Below, piece by piece: positions 1 through 8,373 of a stretch of 64,000 nt of DNA. The notes beneath the pieces are model-generated. The model saw only the letters and a program-made list of their open reading frames with translations, was not told the DNA's origin and ran no database searches. The stretch is taken from NCBI RefSeq assembly GCF_003259615.1, contig NZ_QLLR01000025.1, positions 30,935-94,934 of the forward strand. Direction: 5' to 3'. A program made the translations under genes and the position numbers. Source of the DNA: Pedobacter cryoconitis. GTDB taxonomy: Bacteria; Bacteroidota; Bacteroidia; Sphingobacteriales; Sphingobacteriaceae. Each line of letters opens with the position of its first letter. The first letter of the stretch is position 1.

Positions 1-1
1 T

Positions 2-1453
2 GCCAGGGCCGCGGTCAGGATGAAAGAAGTGGGAATCAAAAAAGTAATGGGAGCCAGCCGCCAGTCTTTAATCTTGCAGTACCTGGGGGAATCTGTTTTG
101 TTAACCTGTATATCCTTATTCTTCTCCTTACTTTTTGTCGAGCTTTTGCTTCCGCAGTTTAACGAAGTGACAGGTAAACATTTGTTCCTGCATTTTGACT
201 GGAAGCTGATTTGGACTTTAGCCGGGATCACCATTTTTACCGGACTGATTTCGGGCAGTTATCCGGCTTTGTATTTATCTGGATTTAATCCCGCAGTTGC
301 CCTAAAAGGAAAATTAAGTCATAGTATGGGCGAGTTATGGACGCGTCAGGGCCTGGTAGTTTTTCAATTTACACTTTCAGTCATCCTGATTGTTTGTGTA
401 CTGGTCGTTTATCAGCAGATTGAATTCGTGCAGCATACCCAGGTCGGGTATAAAAAAGATAATGTACTGTATGTGGAGAGTGAAGGGAGATTAAAAGATA
501 ATCCGGGTACTTTTATTGCGGAGATCAGGAATATACCAGGAGTTGTCAATGCTTCAAGTCTTGATAAGCGCTTTATTGGAGATTTAAAAAGTACGATTGG
601 TGATTTCAACTGGGAAGGAAGAGATCCGAAGCGGATTATTAAGTTTCAGTTTGCAGGAATCAACAGTGGTCTGATCGAAACAATGGGCATGGAAATGGCC
701 GGAGGACGCTCTTTTTCCAGCAAATATGGTGCGGACAGTACAAAGGTTATCATCAATGAAGCGGGGATAAAAGTAATGGGATTAAAAGATCCGATCGGTA
801 AGATATTTACTTTATGGCACAAAGAATTACAGATTATAGGGGTCGTTAAAGATGTTCATTTTGAATCTATGCACGAGGTTGTAAAACCTATGTTTTTTCT
901 ATACAATTCTAAACAGTCGAGCAGGATTATGGTGCAAATAAAAACAGGACAGGAAAAGCAGGTTATAGCTGCGCTGCAACAGCGTTATCAAAATTTCAAT
1001 CCGGGGGCTGCAATGGTTTACAGGTTTTTAGATCAGGATTTTCAGGAGCAATATGTGGCTGAAACCAGGATTTCCTTGTTATCAAGATACTTCGCAGGAT
1101 TGGCTATTCTTATTTCCTGCCTAGGACTTTTTGGGCTGGCTTCTTTTACGGCGCAGCGAAAACTTAAAGAAATAGGGGTCAGAAAGGTATTGGGCGCAAG
1201 TGAATGGGCAATTATTTACAGCCTGTCCAGAGACTTTGTCAAACCTGTGCTGATTTCTATTCTGATTGCCCTGCCTTTAAGTTATATTATTACTAAACAC
1301 TGGCTGGACACTTTTGCCTACCGGATTGATCTGAAGCTGTGGTATTTTGCAGGGGCTGGATTTCTGGCGCTGTTTATTTCCTGGCTTACAGTGAGTGTGC
1401 AGGCGATAAGAGCGGGGTTGAAAAATCCAATTGACTGTTTAAGGGATGAATAA
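2..1453 (+). CDS. MacB/FtsX-type ABC transporter permease, 5' end outside window
   Basis: This is the C-terminal part of an inner-membrane permease of the MacB/FtsX family. These proteins pair with an ATPase and use ATP hydrolysis to drive movements of a periplasmic domain. The reading frame is open from base 2 with no stop, so the true start lies upstream; the first ATG at 20 is internal. The family signature 'KEVGIKKVMGASR' occurs near the start and again as 'KEIGVRKVLGASE' around residue 390, which shows the duplicated FtsX domains. Between them is a MacB-type periplasmic domain of about 200 residues. Membrane segments are evident near residues 20-40, 60-80, 110-130, 360-380, 410-430 and 445-465. 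The ATPase partner is not in the window and the substrate cannot be told. The gene ends against the palindrome that also closes the T6SS island. Confidence 0.9.
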   Translation, partial: ARAAVRMKEVGIKKVMGASRQSLILQYLGESVLLTCISLFFSLLFVELLLPQFNEVTGKHLFLHFDWKLIWTLAGITIFTGLISGSYPALYLSGFNPAVALKGKLSHSMGELWTRQGLVVFQFTLSVILIVCVLVVYQQIEFVQHTQVGYKKDNVLYVESEGRLKDNPGTFIAEIRNIPGVVNASSLDKRFIGDLKSTIGDFNWEGRDPKRIIKFQFAGINSGLIETMGMEMAGGRSFSSKYGADSTKVIINEAGIKVMGLKDPIGKIFTLWHKELQIIGVVKDVHFESMHEVVKPMFFLYNSKQSSRIMVQIKTGQEKQVIAALQQRYQNFNPGAAMVYRFLDQDFQEQYVAETRISLLSRYFAGLAILISCLGLFGLASFTAQRKLKEIGVRKVLGASEWAIIYSLSRDFVKPVLISILIALPLSYIITKHWLDTFAYRIDLKLWYFAGAGFLALFISWLTVSVQAIRAGLKNPIDCLRDE

Positions 1454-1473
1454 ATGATATTTATCTTTTAAAT

Positions 1474-1560
1474 AAAAAAGGCTATCATCTTCAAATTGGA
1501 CTGCCCCCAAAAAGTTAGACACTTTCTGGGGGCAGTCCAAATACAGATGATAGCCTTTTT
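1474..1560. terminator. Nested palindrome, likely bidirectional terminator, with IS3-like inverted-repeat core
   Basis: The outer arms (1474-1490 and 1545-1560) pair over 16 bases, and their A-run and T-run ends give terminator character on both strands. Inside them a second stem (1498-1515 with 1521-1538) pairs over 18 positions with one mismatch. It carries the words 'GGACTGCCCCC' and 'AAAGTTAGACA', which resemble terminal repeats of IS3/IS150-group insertion sequences (recollection, not a search). It lies between the convergent permease gene and tssK, so termination of both is the simplest role. The core may be a MITE-like remnant. Confidence 0.7.
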
Positions 1561-1576
1561 GTTTATCAATGGTTTT

Positions 1577-2734
1577 TTAATCCAGTAATGTCCAGGTCCT
1601 TTTGGTTTGAACCTGCTGTACCATTTGCTGCTCTGCAACCACAATATTTTCTTTACGCTGCCCGATATATTCAAGCATGCTTAGTTTATTCCAGAGTGCA
1701 ACCATCACTTTCAGGAATTCTTCAATTGTGGACATGGAAGCCTGAATATTCTGATGATCATAAATCATTTCGATATTACGGGCCAGCAGTTCTTCAAAAT
1801 TCCCAGGAGTGACATCACGCCATTCATAGAAATATTTCAGCATTTCTTCTCTTTCTTTAGGTTCGATCAGTTTGATACCCGTAAAAAATACATGCGCCAG
1901 GTTTGAACAGTAGCCTACGATATAAACAGGTGATTGCTGGTAACCGAGGTTCCTGTAGTTGAAAAAGATCTGGGCAATATAGTCCAGCATTTTTTCAGAC
2001 AACAGGCGAATGTTTTTTCCAAGCGGGGTAATGGAATCTCTCGCAGCAGTTTTATCAATGATTTTAAAGGCTGCCAGCTGCAGATCATTGATCAGTGTAC
2101 TGAAAGATTCATAGTATCTGATCAGGCCCGGATGGCTCACAATAGAGCTGCTTGGCGGGATATAATTGGTGTTGATAGAAATCCTGCCATTCTCCAGTAC
2201 AAACTGCCCGATAGTTAAATGATAGTTATCAGTTGCATTCGGGGTCATTTCTGATGCCGGAAGAATTGATATACTATACTTTTTGCTGATGTCGGGGTAT
2301 CTTGGCGGGTTGTCCTGCGGGTCCGGAGTACCTGCAGGGACTCTGTCAAAAGGATTAACCAGCAGCAGGATATTATAAATCGAAACTTTAGAATAATCAG
2401 TGTTCTCATTGCTGAAAAACTGGCTGTAGGAAAGCTGATTATCATAGTTTGAAGTATTCGGAATATCAATTCTGCAGCCTTCTGCAGTAATGGCATTACA
2501 ATGTCTTACTTTGATTTCAATATGGTTTGTCGCCTTTTCTGAGATTTCTATATCATGTGATACACGCTCGCCGGCAAAGGGGGGAAGCAGACCATAGTTG
2601 AAGTTGTTGAGCGATATGGAGTTGGCATCCCTCACAAAGTCCTGGTTAAACTGATCAGTAGCCACAAAATGACTGCTGGATAGTTTCATCCCATCCACCC
2701 AGTTAACGGGTTTGTATTTTAATGGTGAAATCAT
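1577..2734 (-). CDS. tssK: Type VI secretion baseplate protein TssK
   Basis: TssK is the trimeric cytoplasmic adaptor that joins the T6SS baseplate wedges (TssE/F/G) to the membrane complex. The N-terminus holds the family hallmark 'VNWVDGMKLSSSHF' at residues 11-24, equivalent to the W-x-E/D-G-M-x-L-x-P-x-H-F shell motif. At 385 residues it is somewhat shorter than proteobacterial TssK (about 440), as is common in T6SS-iii. No signal peptide or membrane segment is seen. It lies 10 bases downstream of tssN and is probably co-transcribed with it, ending at the 1474-1560 palindrome. TssK next to TssN makes sense because T6SS-iii uses TssN in its membrane complex instead of TssJLM. Identification is firm. 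Confidence 0.9.
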   Translation of the reverse strand: MISPLKYKPVNWVDGMKLSSSHFVATDQFNQDFVRDANSISLNNFNYGLLPPFAGERVSHDIEISEKATNHIEIKVRHCNAITAEGCRIDIPNTSNYDNQLSYSQFFSNENTDYSKVSIYNILLLVNPFDRVPAGTPDPQDNPPRYPDISKKYSISILPASEMTPNATDNYHLTIGQFVLENGRISINTNYIPPSSSIVSHPGLIRYYESFSTLINDLQLAAFKIIDKTAARDSITPLGKNIRLLSEKMLDYIAQIFFNYRNLGYQQSPVYIVGYCSNLAHVFFTGIKLIEPKEREEMLKYFYEWRDVTPGNFEELLARNIEMIYDHQNIQASMSTIEEFLKVMVALWNKLSMLEYIGQRKENIVVAEQQMVQQVQTKRTWTLLD

Positions 2735-2744
2735 AAGTGTTTTT

Positions 2745-3638
2745 TTAGATGAAAATAGATTCGTCTCCGATTATTTCGGGTTTATTAGCGTTTTCAGATA
2801 CTCTTTTTGCGTAAATAGTAACCTTTTCTGTAATCTTGTTATTGATAATATCATGGTCAGGATCTATGAAAATATTCTTCTTGAAAAAAGATGTTTTGAT
2901 AAAAAAGATCCATTTATAAGATTCTCCGTCTTCGCCGATATATTTAACAGGGCTTTTAGGGAATTTCAGGTTATAATCTTCAATGAATTTATAAAACCAG
3001 TTACCGAATATCATATTCTCGGGCGCTTTAGCTTTAACGCGTAAAGGTTCCGGATCACTGGTGTTTTTATACAATTCAAGCTCCAGTACCAGCATACGGT
3101 CAAAATCTAAATGATCCATATCAATATTGATCGGGCTTGCAGGATATTGCCAGATTTTATAGATCTCTGTAGGAATGCTGATCAGTGCCACATAAGCCCA
3201 CCAGAAGAGCAGAGGGACGATAAAAGTAAGCAGACTGGTTGCTGCCCACAAACCAAAGTGAATATCACTCAGCCAGTTGAAGGCCAGTTGAAACAGGTAA
3301 AAGCTAAGCAGTGAACCGACTAATATGCCGAATACAATAAAAAGCTTTCTGTCCAGCAGTTCTTTTGGATATTTCTTCGTGAACAGGTAAACAAAAAAAG
3401 TACCGGTCATCAGGTAATAGATCTGGCAGATAATATATCCCCAGGGCATAAAATCAAAGCTCAAAAAGCCAAGAAGTCCGGGAAGGGCCAGTACTAAACT
3501 TAATACAAGGATGCCAATGATCAGTCTTTTGTTATTAAGAAATTGATTTTTCTTATTTACAATTGAGAGCAGCGCAGCGGATACAACAAATATTAAAGGG
3601 AATAATAAATATCGGATAAAGAATGATTGAACGTCCAT
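2745..3638 (-). CDS. tssN: T6SS-iii inner-membrane protein TssN
   Basis: TssN is a polytopic inner-membrane protein specific to Bacteroidota T6SS-iii and part of the complex that replaces TssJLM. The first 160 of 297 residues contain about five hydrophobic segments (roughly 8-25, 38-58, 67-88, 98-120 and 130-158). The remainder is a soluble domain, expected to be cytoplasmic, with a charged C-terminus. This topology and the position next to tssK match the family. The ATG at 3638 lies about 35 bases downstream of a Bacteroidota-type -7 element (3673-3680). Assignment rests on topology, length and context, because the family is poorly conserved. Confidence 0.82.
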   Translation of the reverse strand: MDVQSFFIRYLLFPLIFVVSAALLSIVNKKNQFLNNKRLIIGILVLSLVLALPGLLGFLSFDFMPWGYIICQIYYLMTGTFFVYLFTKKYPKELLDRKLFIVFGILVGSLLSFYLFQLAFNWLSDIHFGLWAATSLLTFIVPLLFWWAYVALISIPTEIYKIWQYPASPINIDMDHLDFDRMLVLELELYKNTSDPEPLRVKAKAPENMIFGNWFYKFIEDYNLKFPKSPVKYIGEDGESYKWIFFIKTSFFKKNIFIDPDHDIINNKITEKVTIYAKRVSENANKPEIIGDESIFI

Positions 3639-3672
3639 TAAATTGTACTTGATGTTTTTGTTTAACTGTTAA

Positions 3673-3680
3673 CAAATATA
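3673..3680 (-). promoter_or_regulatory. Candidate -7 element for the tssN-tssK transcript
   Basis: Read on the minus strand this is TATATTTG, an exact match to the Bacteroidota -7 consensus TAnnTTTG. A TTTTG lies about 15 bases upstream as a possible -33 element, slightly closer than usual. It sits in the 117-base divergent gap between tssN and tssG and would give a short leader. Seen by eye only. Confidence 0.35.
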
Positions 3681-3755
3681 ATACCTTAAATCTATCAAAA
3701 TAAGAATGGTATAGTTATTAGTGTATATTAGTTTAATTATACCGTAAATAAATAT

Positions 3756-4694
3756 ATGAAACAGAGACTGCATTTAAGGAATGATCTCAATACTGATTTT
3801 GAAGCTATCACAAAAGTTGCAGAGTTAATAGAGAATGGTGATTTTCACACTGATCAGATTGCAGTGCTACCTGTAGGCGCTAAACAAAGGGCTTATGCAA
3901 AGGATATTGGCAACCATTCATTTTATTATTCGGAGAGTAAACGCAAGGATTGTTTAACGATAGAGGTTAACCAGGAAGGTTTTTATGATATGCTGCCTGA
4001 AGGTTTGTTCCATACGCCTCCTACGGGAAGTGCGGGCATGTCTGAAGAGGAAATGGTGGAGGATGTACGCCTGAGAAGAAACGAGGAAAAGGATGCGAGA
4101 AAGTTCTTTATGCCTTTTGAAGCTGAGGTCAATTACCTTAAAACGGTCCTGCAGCTTTATGAGAACAGGCTGGATAAAAGAACAACTTATAACGACCTGA
4201 CGAATATCTTTGCAGCGGGCTGGAAGGAGTTTGAATTGCTTGATAAAGAGCAGAGTATAATCTGGATGCACTTTCTTCCGGTGATCCATCAGAAAAGAAA
4301 TGACCTGAAATTTCTTGGGCAATTGTTAACTGTCCTTTTTAAAGTTCCTGTAGAAGCAGTTTTAAAGAGTACAAATGTGAAGCCTTTACCGATTGATGAA
4401 GGGTTGCAATTCAGGCTGGGCTCTGGTGCTTTAGGAATAAATTCTATTATCGGCAGCAGTTTCTTAAGTGATGAGGAACAGGTGTTTATCAATGTCGGAC
4501 CAGCAGATATTAATAAACTAGTCAACTTTATGCCGGGCACGGCGCATGCACATTTAATAGATCTGGCGGTATCTTACCTGGTCCCTGTTGAGACAGAAGT
4601 AACTACAAATTTAATAGCCGGCCAGCAAAACCAGGTAGGCTCACTGGGCGCGGATACCAATAATTCTTATTTAGGGTACACAGTTTATCTTTAA
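3756..4694 (+). CDS. tssG: Type VI secretion baseplate protein TssG
   Basis: TssG forms the baseplate wedge with two TssF copies and TssE, around the VgrG spike. The 312-residue protein is soluble. It has the family layout: an N-terminal helical region, a 'FEAEVNYLKTVLQLYENR' stretch in the middle, and a C-terminal beta-rich part with 'LGSGALGINSIIGSSF' near residues 228-243. It is transcribed divergently from tssN and convergently with tssF, with only 13 bases between the two stop codons. This strand placement is odd, since its partner tssF lies on the opposite strand and the two are needed in a fixed 1:2 ratio. Expression must be balanced from two promoters. TssG is divergent in T6SS-iii, so the call rests partly on context. 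Confidence 0.82.
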   Translation: MKQRLHLRNDLNTDFEAITKVAELIENGDFHTDQIAVLPVGAKQRAYAKDIGNHSFYYSESKRKDCLTIEVNQEGFYDMLPEGLFHTPPTGSAGMSEEEMVEDVRLRRNEEKDARKFFMPFEAEVNYLKTVLQLYENRLDKRTTYNDLTNIFAAGWKEFELLDKEQSIIWMHFLPVIHQKRNDLKFLGQLLTVLFKVPVEAVLKSTNVKPLPIDEGLQFRLGSGALGINSIIGSSFLSDEEQVFINVGPADINKLVNFMPGTAHAHLIDLAVSYLVPVETEVTTNLIAGQQNQVGSLGADTNNSYLGYTVYL

Positions 4695-4707
4695 TCCAGG
4701 GATTTCT

Positions 4708-6561
4708 TTAACTCAGTAAAAGCCTGTAGTGAATATTCATCGTGCTGCGGATTTCCAGCTTGGATTTGGTTAAACTGAGCATAGATTTCCATTCTTCTTC
4801 GTTGAGCTCGTTTTGCTGAGCGGGAGTGATAATAATATCCGTAGTTTTAAGAAAGCCTTCTTTTGGATTTTGTGCGGGCATCAGGCCTTTGCGGATATTG
4901 ACAGCCTTGATCTTATTCCCTAGTTCAAAAAAGCAAAAGTTAATAATGTCTGATTGGGTAACCAGCCTGTTGCCTGTTGTAAGGCCGTATTTATAAGCCT
5001 GAACTCTGTTTGTCGCATTTAATCTTGATCTTCCTCCTTTGGTATTGCTCAATAAAAACAGGCTTTCTGGTATTGTTTTGCTGCTTTCAAAGGATTGCAG
5101 GTGACTTCCGGATTTAATTTGATTTCCCATTTCTGCATTCGTTGACCAGAATTCAAGAAAGAGAATGTCAGCATTGTTTAAGGGTTTGACAATGATGTAA
5201 TTCAGCAGTTCTTTAATGGTAATCAGCTGCGCTTTTGTCTTTTGTTCAATAATGGAGATATTTTGTTCCAGTTCTTTCAGCGAACTGTTCAGGAAGTCAG
5301 ATCCATAGGCAGAAAATGCGGCTTTCTCGTCTCTGAGCAATTCAAAAAGGTAGTCTACAATTTCCTTGGCATTTCTGTTGTCAAAGCGCTCTGATCCTCC
5401 GTAACGTATTGAAAATGAACCTGCATTCGCGTCGTCGTCATGGCTATGCGGAATTTCAGTATAATAATTTCCTGCCTTATCAGTCAGTGAATCTACACAG
5501 AGAAACTGGTCATGATCCTGAAGTTTGATGGGCATAATATTGGTCATCATTTTTAACCGGTGCTTAAAGTCATGTATCCTTTTGTTGACCACTGGGAAGG
5601 CATTGATGGAAACATGTAATTCATCGAGCATAGCTTCATTAATTGCCGCAGGAAAGACGACTTTCAGCCACAGCATAGGTTTTTTGAAGCTGCTCATACT
5701 GCCTGTCTGAAATACGGTGTCAAATTCTTTAGGATAATTTTGAAGATAGGGTTGATGCGGGAATATATTTTCCTCATCAACAGTCAGGAACCTGTTCGCA
5801 TAGAAAGCGTTAACGTCTTGTGTGATCAGGTTTAAAACATCCTGGTTATCAAATGGAGACTGGCTGTTTTGTGCTGTTTCCAGGTAGAATTTATTTAAGG
5901 AAAGGTTGACTGGCAGGTCGTCTAAAAACCATTTGGATAGCGCTATAAGATCATATACGCTATCATTGACGGCATAATTACGCCAATCAAAATAGAAACT
6001 CAGTCCGGGTAAAAGAGCTATGGCCGGTGGATTTTCGATTCCGATATAAAGAGTGTTTTTGTCCAGGCCTTCTCCGGGATTACTATGGGTCAATAAAGTC
6101 TTGTTGTGCTGTGCGTCAATTTTAAATATATTACTGCCATTGGCCAGGTAAGCTATTTCTGAATGGAATACTTTGACTGCCTTTAAGGGACTGAAAAAGA
6201 TGTCTGAAGTGTTTTCTCCGCTGTTTTCATTTTTATCTTTCAGCCTTTTTCTAAAGAAGAACTGAGTTTTGGTATCTATAGTTTCTACGGGTTCAATAGC
6301 ACGTGCATGTAAGATAGCATGTGCGGGAAGGGCGGAGGTTAAAGTATCTGAAGCCAGAATACGGGATATACGATCCAGTATGCGGTTTTCTAAGTTCTTT
6401 ACGTCATTAGAAACATTAAAAAGTTCAGTGCTTAAGGCTTCAATCAGTAATTTAACCAGGGGATCAAAGTCGTTTGTATTTTTTATACCCCAGTAGTCTA
6501 AAGCATTTTTTAAAATCCTGTTTCTTATTTCGTCTTTAGAGGAGTAAAATATGTTCTTCAT
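4708..6561 (-). CDS. tssF: Type VI secretion baseplate protein TssF
   Basis: TssF (VasA/ImpG family) is the largest wedge component of the T6SS baseplate and is structurally related to phage gp6. The 617-residue length matches the family. The N-terminus has the typical helical segment (about residues 20-70) followed by 'LTSALPAHAILHARAIEP', the equivalent of the conserved L-x-P-x-P-S/A-x-A-I-x-Q/H region. The C-terminal half has a run like 'RVQAYKYGLTTGNRLVTQSD', typical of the family. There is no signal peptide. It lies 163 bases upstream of nothing else on its strand except tssE, with which it may share a transcript. Confident assignment. Confidence 0.9.
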   Translation of the reverse strand: MKNIFYSSKDEIRNRILKNALDYWGIKNTNDFDPLVKLLIEALSTELFNVSNDVKNLENRILDRISRILASDTLTSALPAHAILHARAIEPVETIDTKTQFFFRKRLKDKNENSGENTSDIFFSPLKAVKVFHSEIAYLANGSNIFKIDAQHNKTLLTHSNPGEGLDKNTLYIGIENPPAIALLPGLSFYFDWRNYAVNDSVYDLIALSKWFLDDLPVNLSLNKFYLETAQNSQSPFDNQDVLNLITQDVNAFYANRFLTVDEENIFPHQPYLQNYPKEFDTVFQTGSMSSFKKPMLWLKVVFPAAINEAMLDELHVSINAFPVVNKRIHDFKHRLKMMTNIMPIKLQDHDQFLCVDSLTDKAGNYYTEIPHSHDDDANAGSFSIRYGGSERFDNRNAKEIVDYLFELLRDEKAAFSAYGSDFLNSSLKELEQNISIIEQKTKAQLITIKELLNYIIVKPLNNADILFLEFWSTNAEMGNQIKSGSHLQSFESSKTIPESLFLLSNTKGGRSRLNATNRVQAYKYGLTTGNRLVTQSDIINFCFFELGNKIKAVNIRKGLMPAQNPKEGFLKTTDIIITPAQQNELNEEEWKSMLSLTKSKLEIRSTMNIHYRLLLS

Positions 6562-6724
6562 GTAGGGTTTGGTTGTGCTTAATTAAAGATAAAGATCGTG
6601 TAAGCTTAAGTAATTTAATTTAAAACAGTAATGTTATCCTTAGTTTATCGTATTGTAACAGCTTTGTGATGTAGTGTGCTGTATATAAATTAGTTCAGTG
6701 TTTCCTTAAAATAGAACACTATAG

Positions 6725-7159
6725 TTAACTCGAAAGTGGACTTAAGAATAAGCCAGTGTTAAAATAATATTTTTCTCCGGTAATATTCATTTTGCCCCAG
6801 ATAGAAATGTCTACTTTTTTCTTGATCTCTGTAACATTTCTGAGAGAAAATTTCTTCTCTACTTCTGTCATATTGATTTCAACCTCAACCTGATACAGGC
6901 GGCGTTCGTATTCGGTAATAGATCTGAGTAAAGATTGTCTGAACTTTTCTTCCCAGGTTGTCTCACTGACTATTAATTCAAAGTCTAAATCCCATATTTC
7001 GCACCCGAAGTTCCTGTTATGCCTGTGTTCGCCGTATCTGGTAAAAATAATTAACTCGATATTTTGTGAGATAGATTTGCCTAAATCGGCTTCTGTGAGG
7101 TCTTTGTTCTCGAGAATGTTTTTTAATCGAAATGGTTTGTTGTATAAGAAATCTGACAT
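6725..7159 (-). CDS. tssE: Type VI secretion baseplate protein TssE (gp25-like)
   Basis: TssE is the gp25/lysozyme-like wedge protein at the sheath-baseplate junction that helps start sheath polymerisation. The 144-residue protein has the diagnostic 'RYGEHRHNRNFGCEIWDLDF' at about residues 41-60, equivalent to the 'GE-x(n)-FG' motif of gp25 proteins. This is followed by a 'REY-type' helix with 'ITEYERRL'. It is divergent from tssO and reads toward tssF, separated by 163 bases without a clear terminator, so read-through into tssF is plausible. Length and motif agree with the family. Confidence 0.87.
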   Translation of the reverse strand: MSDFLYNKPFRLKNILENKDLTEADLGKSISQNIELIIFTRYGEHRHNRNFGCEIWDLDFELIVSETTWEEKFRQSLLRSITEYERRLYQVEVEINMTEVEKKFSLRNVTEIKKKVDISIWGKMNITGEKYYFNTGLFLSPLSS

Positions 7160-7308
7160 AGGTTACTACTTAAATGGAACAATAATTGGTAAATGGTTAA
7201 TCAATATTACGTCCAAATTTTATATATTGGAAGATAATACTAACGCACTTTTAATAAACATGTTATTATAATTAAAATCTTACACCTCTCAAATCTAACA
7301 TATTCCCG

Positions 7309-7830
7309 ATGAAACCTATAAATGCTCAGGAACTGAACAAGTCGTACCGGCTCTTTATTTTTAATTTCATTTCCCTTACCATTTTCTCCGTAATCTGTGT
7401 TTACCTGTTTTTTGCGGCTTCCAGATTTGAGTATGAGCTTTTGGAAAAAGAAGTGAAGCAAACCGAACAGCTGTTGTCTAAACGGAAAGATATCAATACT
7501 AAATTTGATATGATCCTGTTAAGGTTCAAGCAACTTTCCAAATACACCTCCATCAATTCTGAGGAAATGAATAATCAGGCCATCATGCTTGAAGATATTC
7601 AAAATACAAATTTCAAAATCAAAGACATTATTAAAAAAGAAAAGACAACGGTGAGTAGTTTTCTCTTATATAAAAAAATGACGGATGATGTTTCTCAAAT
7701 GGCAGGAATCCAGGATTCACTGTTTACCACGAGATTTCAAATTGAAAATGTAAAAACACAATTGGATGGTTGTTTTAAAACAAACAACAATGCGGCTAAA
7801 AAAATAAGAGGGGGAAGATTTACCAGGTAA
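7309..7830 (+). CDS. tssO: T6SS-iii inner-membrane protein TssO
   Basis: A 173-residue bitopic protein: a short cytoplasmic N-terminus, one membrane helix (about residues 15-36), then a charged, probably coiled-coil periplasmic region. This matches TssO, a T6SS-iii-specific component of the TssN/O/P/Q/R trans-envelope complex. It starts the long rightward operon and ends 2 bases before a second protein of the same design. The family is conserved in shape more than sequence. TssO is the best name for this gene, but I cannot exclude that one member of the pair corresponds to another T6SS-iii membrane subunit. Confidence 0.7.
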   Translation: MKPINAQELNKSYRLFIFNFISLTIFSVICVYLFFAASRFEYELLEKEVKQTEQLLSKRKDINTKFDMILLRFKQLSKYTSINSEEMNNQAIMLEDIQNTNFKIKDIIKKEKTTVSSFLLYKKMTDDVSQMAGIQDSLFTTRFQIENVKTQLDGCFKTNNNAAKKIRGGRFTR

Positions 7831-7832
7831 TT

Positions 7833-8330
7833 ATGATTAAATTAAGTATAAAAGAACGAAGAGATCAGTTCCTTTTTTTTATTGGAATATTTCTATTTAC
7901 GACAGGATTGTTAAGCTTCGGTCTGTTCTATGATTACGGAAATGGCCGGGTAGTTTCCAAACAGGACCTTGCCGATAAACTGGAACAGAATGCTGATTTT
8001 GAAGCGACAGTTAAGGAACAGCGTGCTACAATTGATACCACGTATAAAGACATTATGACTTTTGATCCCGGGGTACAGGCTGTGTTTCTGGAGAATGACA
8101 TCAAAAACTCAATGGCTTCTATTAAATCGAATTATGAACGGAAAGCTTATGATGTACGTTACAAAACATTTTTACAGGCTTCCCAGCTTTACAGTGATTT
8201 GTTCTACAATAGAAGAGAGCTTAAAGGAAATAACAAGGATATAGAGAAATTGAATAAATCCTTAGATGATTGTAAGTTATCCACCCGTCAGCTCAGACAA
8301 ACCATGGGCAGCCAGCCGAACCAGAGATAA
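7833..8330 (+). CDS. Second TssO-like bitopic membrane protein of the T6SS-iii complex
   Basis: 165 residues with one N-terminal membrane helix (about 13-31) and a helical, charged periplasmic domain, the same architecture as the preceding gene. Consecutive TssO-type genes are what I expect in Pedobacter/Chryseobacterium-type T6SS-iii loci (recollection). It begins 2 bases after the tssO stop, so the two are surely co-translated and the products may form a hetero-complex. There is no lipobox, so it is not a TssQ lipoprotein. Its C-terminus is rich in Asn and Gln. The family identity is inferred from context. Confidence 0.62.
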   Translation: MIKLSIKERRDQFLFFIGIFLFTTGLLSFGLFYDYGNGRVVSKQDLADKLEQNADFEATVKEQRATIDTTYKDIMTFDPGVQAVFLENDIKNSMASIKSNYERKAYDVRYKTFLQASQLYSDLFYNRRELKGNNKDIEKLNKSLDDCKLSTRQLRQTMGSQPNQR

Positions 8331-8373
8331 CCAACCAACCAACCCGAATTAATAAAAAACAAAATATAAACCT

